Source: Chryseobacterium arachidis
GTDB lineage: Bacteria > Bacteroidota > Bacteroidia > Flavobacteriales > Weeksellaceae
Direction: 5' to 3'
NCBI RefSeq assembly: GCF_900129245.1
Contig: NZ_FQUT01000005.1
Location: 238,135-302,134 of the forward strand
Length of the DNA: 64,000 nucleotides
The notes beneath the pieces were generated by a model. The model did not search any database. It was not told where the DNA came from and was given only the letters and a program-made list of their open reading frames with translations. Numbering within the stretch: position 1 is the first letter of the stretch; each line of letters opens with the position of its first letter. Of this stretch, positions 9,690-16,606 are shown in pieces. Made by a program: the position numbers and the translations under genes.

Positions 9690-9811
9690 ACCCCTTTGCT
9701 GAGTGAAATCGAAGATTCGACGTAGTCAAACGCCTTTGTGAACTTAAAAACATGAAGTATTTAAAGAAAATCTTTGCGAACTTTGCGTTAAAAAATAAAT
9801 ATTTAAATTCA
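9690..9811. repeat. Intergenic repeat scraps before the GNAT gene
   Basis: The stretch holds words such as CTTTGCGAACTTTGCGTTA and GAGTGAAATCGAAGATTCGACG that, from general knowledge, recur between genes in Chryseobacterium and Flavobacterium genomes. A longer in-frame start at 9752 for the next gene would run through this material, which argues against that start. No second copy of these words was found in this window. Confidence 0.4.
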
Positions 9812-10315
9812 ATGAAATTTATAAAAGCCACCAAAAATGATATTCCGTTAATTCAGGATTTGGCAAGAAGATCCTGGGAGAATGCTTATGCTGAAATATT
9901 ATCTGCTGAACAGATGGAATATATGTTGTCTACCATGTATTCTGCTGAAGAAATTGAAAGTCATTTAAAACAAGCAAATTATCATTATTATTTAATTCAG
10001 GATGAAAACAATCGTTCTTTTGAAGGATTTATTGGGTACGAAAACGGATATGAAAATGAAACCACAAAGCTTCACAGAATTTATTTGGTTCCTGAAAGTA
10101 AAGGTAAAGGTTTAGGAAAAGGAGCATTAGAGTTTTTGAAAGAAAAAGTTCGGGAGAGTGGGGATGTTAGAATTATTTTAAATGTAAATAAATACAATTC
10201 TGCCAAAAAATTCTACCAATCCCAAGGATATACAGTTTATGACGAAGGAGTTTTTGACATCGGAAACGGTTTTGTAATGGATGATTACCTGATGGAGTTT
10301 TTATTTCACAAATAA
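9812..10315 (+). CDS. GNAT family N-acetyltransferase
   Basis: 167 residues from the ATG at 9812 (MKFIKATKNDIPLIQDLARRSW), which is where GNAT homology begins. An upstream in-frame ATG at 9752 would add 20 residues encoded by repeat-like DNA. The acetyl-CoA-binding motif A is clear: LHRIYLVPESKGKGLGKGALEFL (R/QxxGxG/A as KGKGLGKG), followed by LNVNKYNSAKKFYQSQGY typical of the motif B region. The acceptor (amine of a metabolite or protein) is unknown. Confidence 0.85.
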   Translation: MKFIKATKNDIPLIQDLARRSWENAYAEILSAEQMEYMLSTMYSAEEIESHLKQANYHYYLIQDENNRSFEGFIGYENGYENETTKLHRIYLVPESKGKGLGKGALEFLKEKVRESGDVRIILNVNKYNSAKKFYQSQGYTVYDEGVFDIGNGFVMDDYLMEFLFHK

Positions 10316-10377
10316 ATGACTTAAAATTATATAACAATTTATTGTAATTCTATAATGTGTGACATGTTTTTTTTAGT

Positions 10378-10385
10378 CAACTTTG
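10378..10385 (+). promoter_or_regulatory. Possible promoter of the 10.4-kb microgene
   Basis: CAACTTTG departs from the Bacteroidetes -7 consensus TAnnTTTG at one position. TGTG at 10356-10359, 18 bases upstream, could serve as a weak -33 element. A transcript starting near 10392 would run about 120 nt to the terminator at 10481-10513. Confidence 0.3.
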
Positions 10386-10421
10386 CAATAGAACCAAATC
10401 GCTTATAAATAATACATTCAT

Positions 10422-10481
10422 ATGCTTGGTCTTAAGCTTATGCTTTTTATCAGTATATTTTTTTTCATCCTTAGTGTTTAA
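10422..10481 (+). CDS. Candidate 19-residue hydrophobic membrane peptide
   Basis: An ATG-TAA frame encodes MLGLKLMLFISIFFFILSV, one short hydrophobic helix with a single Lys near the N-terminus. The reason to take it seriously is its setting: a promoter-like element about 40 bases upstream and an intrinsic terminator whose stem begins at the stop codon. That makes a compact transcription unit in an otherwise empty 295-bp gap. No Shine-Dalgarno is seen, which is normal in this phylum. It could equally be a chance frame inside a small RNA of about 120 nt. Function unknown; comparison with type I toxin peptides is only by size and hydrophobicity. Confidence 0.35.
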   Translation: MLGLKLMLFISIFFFILSV

Positions 10482-10513
10482 ATCCCTGCATTGCTAAAAT
10501 GCAAGGATTTTTT
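10481..10513 (+). terminator. Intrinsic terminator of the 10.4-kb small transcript
   Basis: AATCC-TGCATT pairs with AATGCA-GGATT over a four-base loop, followed by TTTTTT. It is too far (about 165 bp) from the GNAT stop to be an obvious terminator for that gene and sits directly on the microgene stop. Confidence 0.7.
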
Positions 10514-10610
10514 GTTTATGCTATGTTTTAAATAATATATTTTATTTATTTCACGAATTAATGAAATATATTATTTATATTTACCTAAACATTTAAGAGA
10601 TTACTACAGG

Positions 10611-11189
10611 ATGAAAATGTATGTTAAATTTGATTTCAATACGCTTTGTCAGAGAATATTGGATGAAAAACTCAAGCAGCACGGGCTGAAATACCGTCTG
10701 CTGAACTTTGGAGAAGTAGAATTTTACGAAGCTTTAACCCAAAATCAACACGAAGAATTTAAAAAAAATCTTGAAGAGTATGGGATAGAAATTATTCAAA
10801 GCCAAAAGGATGCATTGGTTCAGAAAATAAAAGATACCATTGTGAAGCTTGTTTTTTCAAACGATATTATTCCGGTAAAAGCATCCATTCATATTGCAAA
10901 AGCATTGAATCACAGCTATGGATACCTTTCCAGCCTGTTTTCGGAAGCTACTTTTACTTCGATTGAGAATTTTATTATTATTCAGAAAATTGAGTATGCC
11001 AAAGAATTGCTTATCGGAAAAAGGCTCAGTCTTACGGAGATTGCCCACAAGCTTAACTATTCGAGTGTTTCGCATCTGAGCAGCCAGTTTAAAAATACAA
11101 CGGGGATTACCCCTTCTCAGTTTCAGAAAATCATGCTGTTGAGAAGGAAAGGAGAGGGCTCCGAAAATCGATACCGTAAAGTAATATGA
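10611..11189 (+). CDS. AraC-family transcriptional regulator (short form)
   Basis: 192 residues. The C-terminal part (about 85-180) is an AraC-type double helix-turn-helix: HIAKALNHSYGYLSSLFSEATF then the second helix pair LSLTEIAHKLNYSSVSHLSSQFKNTTGITPSQFQ. The N-terminal 75 residues are a small alpha/beta domain that resembles the ferredoxin-like (HMA-type) fold seen in short Bacteroidetes AraC proteins, without a CxxC metal site. It probably regulates in response to an unknown cue. Its end overlaps the next ATG by four bases (ATGA), so it is translationally coupled to a degenerate receiver protein, and both precede the candidate RNA at 11687. Confidence 0.85.
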   Translation: MKMYVKFDFNTLCQRILDEKLKQHGLKYRLLNFGEVEFYEALTQNQHEEFKKNLEEYGIEIIQSQKDALVQKIKDTIVKLVFSNDIIPVKASIHIAKALNHSYGYLSSLFSEATFTSIENFIIIQKIEYAKELLIGKRLSLTEIAHKLNYSSVSHLSSQFKNTTGITPSQFQKIMLLRRKGEGSENRYRKVI

Positions 11190-11632
11190 ATAAGGAGTAT
11201 CTGAATGTGGTTCTTCTGGATCATCATGAAGACCATCGTTCTCTTTTTCAGAATGTATTTAAGGAAATAAAGATTAATGTAAAATGCCTGTCGTTTGATG
11301 ATGAAGAAAGCTTGATGAGGTATCTTAAAAAAAAGCAGAATCCAATTCCTGAAATTGCATTTTTAAGCTATACGGTTTTTAATAAAGACAATTCTGAAGT
11401 TTTTCTGAAAATTAAATCAGAATGCAAACAGGATCATCTGGTAACAGTAATTTACTCGGATTCTATGTCGGCAAGTCAGGAGGAACTAGTTTTTGTGAAA
11501 GGAGCAAATATTGCTATGGAACTCTCTGATAATTATAAAGATATGAAAAATAAAATTAATGAAATAATGATGATCATGTGGCAGTATCACACTTCAGGGC
11601 TCAATAAAAATAACTTTATCATGAAAGTGTGA
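11186..11632 (+). CDS. Receiver-like protein lacking the phospho-acceptor Asp
   Basis: 148 residues with the layout of a CheY-type receiver: acidic LLDHHEDHR after strand 1, strand 3 ending IPEIAFLSYTV, strand 4 VTVIYSDSMS and a strand-5 region VKGANIAMELSD. The position that should be the phosphorylated Asp after strand 3 is Ser61, and the conserved Lys-Pro after strand 5 is Glu-Leu. It should therefore not take part in normal Asp phosphorylation. Overlap of four bases with the upstream AraC gene suggests that the two proteins are made together and may bind each other. No output domain is attached. Confidence 0.65.
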   Translation: MNKEYLNVVLLDHHEDHRSLFQNVFKEIKINVKCLSFDDEESLMRYLKKKQNPIPEIAFLSYTVFNKDNSEVFLKIKSECKQDHLVTVIYSDSMSASQEELVFVKGANIAMELSDNYKDMKNKINEIMMIMWQYHTSGLNKNNFIMKV

Positions 11633-11651
11633 AAAAATAAATATTTATGTT

Positions 11652-11680
11652 TTGGAATTTAAAAATAATATTTATATTTG
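11652..11680 (+). promoter_or_regulatory. Strong Bacteroidetes-type promoter for the 11.7-kb RNA
   Basis: TTG at 11652-11654 (within TTTTGG) and TATATTTG at 11673-11680 are separated by 18 bases, an excellent match to the TTG / TAnnTTTG consensus. It lies 20 bp past the receiver gene stop and has no ORF of useful length downstream before the terminator at 12182, so it appears dedicated to a non-coding transcript. Confidence 0.7.
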
Positions 11681-11686
11681 CTGAAC

Positions 11687-12217
11687 AATATTCACGTTAA
11701 TGTGATAATTTTAGCAGGGAAATTACAAAGCATTTCCTGTAAAATTATTTCTTTTTCTGGATCTTGTTAAATATAAATCGGAACACAGATTTACTATATC
11801 GAAAACGTAAATGATCGGGAAATTATTGTTTCAAAAGAAATAAAAATATAAATCACAATGTTAGTTAAACAAAATGAATTATATCATTTCCAACTTTAAA
11901 GCGTAGAAGATCTTTAAACAAAACGGTACAATCATGAAAACTCGAAGTAGTTGAAGGAAAAAATGTTTCTTAGTTATAAAATCCTTTAGCCGAACGAAGT
12001 TAGTTTTTATAAATAACAGTTGGGAACATAATTCATTTTGTTTTTTTACTTTTTCGTTTAGAATTAAATAAGATAAATATTTTCAAACACCACATCACAA
12101 AATATTAAACGAGAAAATTAAAGTAAAATTATTTTAACGAAGCAAAGTAATTTTCTTCAAAATAACAGTTTTATAAGGGGGAACCGCGTGAAGATTGATT
12201 TCTTTTCGCGGTTTTTT
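11687..12217 (+). ncRNA. Candidate structured non-coding RNA, about 530 nt
   Basis: The 584-bp gap between the receiver gene and recG has a near-consensus promoter, no ORF longer than 13 codons, and a terminator at its end. Pairings seen directly: a strong hairpin 11707-11723 with 11732-11746; a perfect 16-bp long-range pairing 11867-11882 with 12028-12043, extended by CCAAC/GTTGG; local stems AAGGA/TCCTT inside it; and GAAAATTA 12113-12120 with TAATTTTC 12148-12155. A two-part module, AACGAAG then AATAACAGTT, occurs twice (11993/12012 and 12136/12161). It is not recognisable as tmRNA, RNase P RNA, SRP RNA or a known riboswitch. The tiny frames at 11858 (13 codons) and 11964 (8 codons) look accidental. 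Identity unknown. Confidence 0.55.
12182..12217 (+). terminator. Intrinsic terminator of the 11.7-kb RNA
   Basis: AACCGCG pairs with CGCGGTT and is followed by TTTTT. Only the plus direction has the T run, so it serves the upstream transcript, and it abuts the recG stop codon on the other strand. Confidence 0.85.
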
Positions 12218-14316
12218 TATGAAATTTTACTCCATTTATTTTTTCCTTTATAGTTTCTCAAGTAATAATTTTTAATGATCTGATTATCTGTTCTTGCTAA
12301 TAAAGGATCGGTCTCCAGAATTTTTTCCACCGTTTTTTTGGTAGTTTTAATGATTGCTGCATCATTTACAAGATCTAATCTTTTAAAATCGACTACACCG
12401 CTTTGCTGGGTTCCCAAAATATCTCCGGGACCCCGGAGCTGCATATCAACCTCGGAAATTTTAAAGCCGTCATTGGTGTCCACCATAGTTTTGATACGGG
12501 TTCTGCTGTCTTTAGACAATTTATCGGAGGTCATTAAAATACAATAACTCTGTTCTGCACCTCGCCCGACACGTCCGCGAAGCTGGTGAAGCTGTGACAA
12601 ACCAAATCTCTCGGAACTCTCAATCACCATTACAGAAGCATTCGGAACGTTTACACCAACTTCAATAACCGTTGTGGCAACCATTATTTCTGCTTTGCCG
12701 GAAGCAAAATAATTCATCGCAGCATCTTTTTCAGCGGGTTTCATCTTACCGTGAAGCATCGTGACGTTATAATGCGAAAAGTTATCCATTACATTTTCGA
12801 GTCCGGTCATCAGGTTTTTATAATCCAGTGTTTCAGATTCTTCTATTAAAGGATACACAAAATAAATCTGTCTTCCTTTCTGGATTTCCTCACGGCAGAA
12901 ATTATAAACATACGCTCTGTCTTTTTCTCTTCTGTGAGCGGTAATGATAGGTTTTCTTCCCATCGGCATTTCGTCAATCACCGAAACATCCAGATCAGAA
13001 TAAAAGCTCATCGCCAAAGTCCTCGGAATGGGTGTTGCCGTCATCACCAGAATATGGGGAGGAATTTTATTTTTTGCCCAAAGCTTTGCTCTTTGTGCCA
13101 CCCCGAATCTATGCTGCTCATCAATAATTGCTAAACCTAAATTTTTAAACTTAACTTTATCTTCCAAAACAGCGTGTGTTCCTACCAAAATAGAAAGTTC
13201 ACCATTTTCAAGTTGTTCGTGAATGATTTTTCGTTCGGATGTTTTTGTAGAGCCTGTTAAAAGCCTTACGTTAATATTAGTATTTTTTACAAGATCTTTA
13301 ATTCCGTTGTAATGCTGTTGGGCAAGAATTTCTGTAGGAGCCATCATACAGCTTTGAAAACCATTGTCTAAAGCAATCAGCATCGTTAGTAAAGCAACCA
13401 TTGTTTTTCCTGAACCCACATCACCTTGCAACAATCTGTTCATCTGGATCGGACGTTTCATATCCATACGGATTTCTTTCAATACTCTTTTTTGAGCCCC
13501 CGTAAGATCAAAAGGAAGATGATTTTCGTAGAAATTATTAAAATAATCTCCGACAATAGGAAACGGATTTCCAATTGTATGACTTTTGTGATGAAGCTTT
13601 TTTAAGGCATATCCCAATTGAAAGAAGAAAGATTCTTCAAATTTCAACCGATAGTTCGCTTTATCATAATGTTCCATATCTTTTGGGAAATGAATATTAA
13701 GATAGGTGTGTTGCCTTGACAAGAATTTAAAAGAATTCATCAGATAATCAGGGAAGTTTTCCTGAATAAGATTCGGGATTTCTTTGCAGATAGTTCTTAA
13801 GACCGTTTGAAAAAATCTCTGTCCCAAGCCTCTTTTGGTCAATTTTTCAGAACTTGGATAAATAGGTCTTAATCGATTTTCTGCATCTTTTTTTTCCTCA
13901 ACTTCTATTTCCGGATGCGGCATAGAGTATTGATTGTTAAATACATTAATCTTTCCGAAAATATAGATTTCCTGATTGATCGGAAGCTGTTCTTTTAGCC
14001 ATTTAGAATACTGAAACCAGACAAGATCCATCGTTCCAGTATCATCATTGAATTTGGCGGATAGACGTTTGGTTTTTCCGGTCTGTACTTCCTGAATATT
14101 GGTGATTTTTCCTTTTAACTGAACATCAGTCGTCACATCATGAAGCTGAGAAACTTTATGAACCTTGCTTTTATCCAGATAACGAAGAGGAAAAAAGTTC
14201 AGAAGATCTTCCACGGTAGAAATGCCTAACACAGATTTGATGAGTTTGGCTTTTTCAGGACCGATGCCTTTGACGTATTCTATGGAAGTTTCGAGATTCA
14301 TTTTTTTAAGAGCCAC
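12217..14316 (-). CDS. recG: ATP-dependent DNA helicase RecG
   Basis: A full-length 699-residue RecG, the monomeric helicase that reverses stalled replication forks and migrates Holliday junctions. Seen in order: the N-terminal helix-hairpin-like segment (YVKGIGPEKAKLI), the OB-fold wedge domain, Walker A in LQGDVGSGKTMVAL, motif Ia MMAPTEILAQQHYNG, the DExH box as DEQHRFGVAQR, motif III TATPIPRTLA, motifs V/VI VATTVIEVGVNVPNA and QLRGRVGRG, and the RecG tail DMQLRGPGDILGTQQSG. It is monocistronic, convergent with the candidate RNA at its 3' end. Confidence 0.97.
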   Translation of the reverse strand: MALKKMNLETSIEYVKGIGPEKAKLIKSVLGISTVEDLLNFFPLRYLDKSKVHKVSQLHDVTTDVQLKGKITNIQEVQTGKTKRLSAKFNDDTGTMDLVWFQYSKWLKEQLPINQEIYIFGKINVFNNQYSMPHPEIEVEEKKDAENRLRPIYPSSEKLTKRGLGQRFFQTVLRTICKEIPNLIQENFPDYLMNSFKFLSRQHTYLNIHFPKDMEHYDKANYRLKFEESFFFQLGYALKKLHHKSHTIGNPFPIVGDYFNNFYENHLPFDLTGAQKRVLKEIRMDMKRPIQMNRLLQGDVGSGKTMVALLTMLIALDNGFQSCMMAPTEILAQQHYNGIKDLVKNTNINVRLLTGSTKTSERKIIHEQLENGELSILVGTHAVLEDKVKFKNLGLAIIDEQHRFGVAQRAKLWAKNKIPPHILVMTATPIPRTLAMSFYSDLDVSVIDEMPMGRKPIITAHRREKDRAYVYNFCREEIQKGRQIYFVYPLIEESETLDYKNLMTGLENVMDNFSHYNVTMLHGKMKPAEKDAAMNYFASGKAEIMVATTVIEVGVNVPNASVMVIESSERFGLSQLHQLRGRVGRGAEQSYCILMTSDKLSKDSRTRIKTMVDTNDGFKISEVDMQLRGPGDILGTQQSGVVDFKRLDLVNDAAIIKTTKKTVEKILETDPLLARTDNQIIKNYYLRNYKGKNKWSKIS

Positions 14317-14339
14317 GAATTTCGGGAAAAATTAGAAAT

Positions 14340-14368
14340 TAAAAAAGGCTCTCAATAATGAAAGCCTG
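14340..14368 (-). terminator. Intrinsic terminator after the thioredoxin-like gene
   Basis: On the minus strand AGGCT pairs with AGCCT across a 12-base loop and is followed by TTTTTT. It lies between the thioredoxin-like stop and the recG start. Confidence 0.65.
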
Positions 14369-14374
14369 TATTTT

Positions 14375-14908
14375 TTAATCTTTTATTTTAGATTTAAATT
14401 TTTTCTGATAATCTTCCCATTGTTCTCGGGAACGTATTTTTTTGAAAAGATCTTTAGAAATTAATTCTAAGTAAGGTTCTAATTCTTTTGCGGATAATTC
14501 TCCCTGTAAAATCGTAATAGGTCCGCCATTTTCATCCAGAAAAACAGTGCTTGGAACGGCTCCTACGTTCATATACTGTGTAAATTCATGCAAAGAGTTT
14601 CTTCCTTTTTTATGTTCCGTATTGGCATTTGAAAATGTTCTTCCAAAAATTTCAATGGAATTTTTTTCTTCTGCATTAAACTTTACAGGATAATAATTTT
14701 CATTCAAAATATCAGCAATAACCTGATGCCCGTAGGTTTTTTTATCCATGATCTTACACGGGCCGCACCAGTCTGCATAAAAATCCACCAGAATTTTTTT
14801 TGGATTCTCTTTTTGTGCTTTCAGGGCTTCTTCAATGGTCATCCACCTTACTTGTGCAAAGTTCAGAGTAAACAGGAACAGACAGATTATGCTTATAATT
14901 TTCTTCAT
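14375..14908 (-). CDS. Exported thioredoxin-family protein
   Basis: 177 residues. A signal peptide (MKKIISIICLFLFTLNFAQ) is followed by a thioredoxin fold with the active site WCGPC in VDFYADWCGPCKIMDKKT and the cis-Pro in VGAVPSTVFLDENG. A long insert (NSIEIFGRTFSNANTEHKKG) lies between the active-site helix and the cis-Pro strand, and the basic tail is KKFKSKIKD. It most likely works in the periplasm as a disulfide reductase or a thiol-redox partner. The 38-bp gap to the POT transporter upstream suggests possible readthrough from it. Confidence 0.85.
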   Translation of the reverse strand: MKKIISIICLFLFTLNFAQVRWMTIEEALKAQKENPKKILVDFYADWCGPCKIMDKKTYGHQVIADILNENYYPVKFNAEEKNSIEIFGRTFSNANTEHKKGRNSLHEFTQYMNVGAVPSTVFLDENGGPITILQGELSAKELEPYLELISKDLFKKIRSREQWEDYQKKFKSKIKD

Positions 14909-14946
14909 GATTTGATATTTACGTAAAAATAAGCAATTCGTTATTG

Positions 14947-16458
14947 CTATTTTACATCCTGCATTAATTTTTTTACAACAGGAGATATCAAAATTAACAC
15001 AACTCCGGCAATTACAGCGTACAATCCTAATTGTTTATATCCATCGGTGTAAGTGATTAAAGCATCATAATTGGTAGAGCCTTCTTTTGCTGTTGCCAGA
15101 CCGGCTCCAATAATTCCAGCAACGTACTGTCCATAAGCTGAAGCCAGGAACCACATTCCCATCATCATTCCCTGAAGGTTTTTGGTAGAAAGCTTCGTCA
15201 TAATAGATAAGCCGATAGGGGAGAGGCATAATTCTCCTAAAGTGATAACCAGTAAAGCAATGGTAAAGAAATTCAGTGATGTAATTCCCTGAAGGTTGGC
15301 GAAAAATCGTGTTGCAAATAAAACATAATAACCTAATCCAAGGAAAATAAATCCTAATCCAAATTTAATGATCGTATTGGGCTCAATTTTTCTTTTGTTT
15401 AGCCAGATCCAAAGTAAACCGATCAATGGAGCCAAGAAAATAATAAAGAATGCACCTCCGGAATTGTTGACACCATTTGGATCAAGTCCTAATAAATCTT
15501 TATTTAAATTTTTAGCGGCAAAAATGCTTAATGAACCTCCACTTTGCTCGTAAATTCCCCAGAATAAAATGGAGAATAAAATGAAAACTAATGCAGCCCA
15601 CAATTTTTTACGTTCTGATGGTGTTACTTTTGTCATTTCGTAGAATAGATAGATCAATGTCAACGGTCCGATAGTCCACATGAAATAGTCTGTGTATTCC
15701 GTTTTTGCAACCATGATCATGATAATCGGGACGAAGATAAGTGATAAAACATAGACTCCATATTCCTGCCATTTCGGAATCGGCGCAGATTTTACTTCAT
15801 TATCAGGGTGCCCGGGCTGAAGCCCGATAGAACCTAGACTTCTTTGGGTAAAGACAAAATTAATTAAGCTGACAACCATTACTACAGCCGCAAATCCGAA
15901 AGCCAAATGCCATCTTAATTCTTCAGGAATAATGCTGGCAAAAAGTTCTCCTTTTCCGATGGCAATACACAAATATCCACCGAGTAAAGCACCCAAATTA
16001 ATTCCTGCGTAAAATAATGAAAAACCGGCGTCTGCTCTTGAGTCATTCGGTTTGTACAACTGACCCACCATGGATGAAATATTTGGTTTGAAAAAACCTG
16101 TTCCTACAACGGTAAATGCAATTCCTAAAAAGAAAAATTTGTGCGGATCTGTAGCTAAAATTAAACTTCCGACAATCATTAGAAGTCCGCCCCAAAAAAG
16201 AGATTTCCTGAATCCTAAGATTTTATCAGCGAACAGCCCGCCCACAAAGGTAAAGGCATAAACAAATGCCTGAGTTGCTCCGTATTGAAGGTTGGCTTCT
16301 TTTTCATGGAAATTAAGCTGGGAAATCATAAAGAAAACCAACATTCCGCGCATTCCGTAGAAACAGAAACGTTCCCACATTTCAGAGAAAAATAAGCTCC
16401 AGATTTGTTTGGGGTATTTTCCTTTGAAATTTTGTATTTCATCTAAAGTTAAGCTCAT
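14947..16458 (-). CDS. POT/PTR2 family proton-coupled peptide transporter (1 of 3)
   Basis: 503 residues, about 12-14 hydrophobic segments. It carries the POT signature in the first helix (FSEMWERFCFYGMRG, the ExxERFxYY motif used in proton coupling) and the second signature GTGFFKPNISSMVGQLY followed by FSLFYAGINLGALLG. A later GELCLSPIGLSIMTKL motif in helix 10 is also family-typical. It imports di- and tripeptides across the inner membrane with protons. It is the most distal of three tandem paralogues on the minus strand and is shorter than the other two because it lacks the long central insertions. Confidence 0.93.
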   Translation of the reverse strand: MSLTLDEIQNFKGKYPKQIWSLFFSEMWERFCFYGMRGMLVFFMISQLNFHEKEANLQYGATQAFVYAFTFVGGLFADKILGFRKSLFWGGLLMIVGSLILATDPHKFFFLGIAFTVVGTGFFKPNISSMVGQLYKPNDSRADAGFSLFYAGINLGALLGGYLCIAIGKGELFASIIPEELRWHLAFGFAAVVMVVSLINFVFTQRSLGSIGLQPGHPDNEVKSAPIPKWQEYGVYVLSLIFVPIIMIMVAKTEYTDYFMWTIGPLTLIYLFYEMTKVTPSERKKLWAALVFILFSILFWGIYEQSGGSLSIFAAKNLNKDLLGLDPNGVNNSGGAFFIIFLAPLIGLLWIWLNKRKIEPNTIIKFGLGFIFLGLGYYVLFATRFFANLQGITSLNFFTIALLVITLGELCLSPIGLSIMTKLSTKNLQGMMMGMWFLASAYGQYVAGIIGAGLATAKEGSTNYDALITYTDGYKQLGLYAVIAGVVLILISPVVKKLMQDVK

Positions 16459-16550
16459 AATGTTATATGATTGAATTTTAATTAAGAATTTATCAATAAA
16501 TTATTGAGATAATATGTCAACAATTATAATTTTTGATTAAGAACATACGA

Positions 16551-16585
16551 AAATAAAAAAAACCTCCGACTTAGCAGAGGTTTTC
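16551..16585 (-). terminator. Terminator between POT genes 1 and 2
   Basis: On the minus strand AACCTCTGC pairs with GTCGGAGGTT and runs into eight or more T. It closes transcription of the middle POT gene, so POT gene 1 must have its own promoter. Confidence 0.8.
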
Positions 16586-16606
16586 ATTGTATTTTGTTGA
16601 TGCGGA

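Noticed and set aside
9752..9811. Longer start for the GNAT protein
   Set aside because: The added 20 residues come from repeat-like intergenic DNA; GNAT likeness starts at 9812.
11858..11990. Tiny frames of 13, 6 and 8 codons as leader peptides
   Set aside because: No regulatory residue runs, no start context, and they fall in the paired regions of the candidate RNA.
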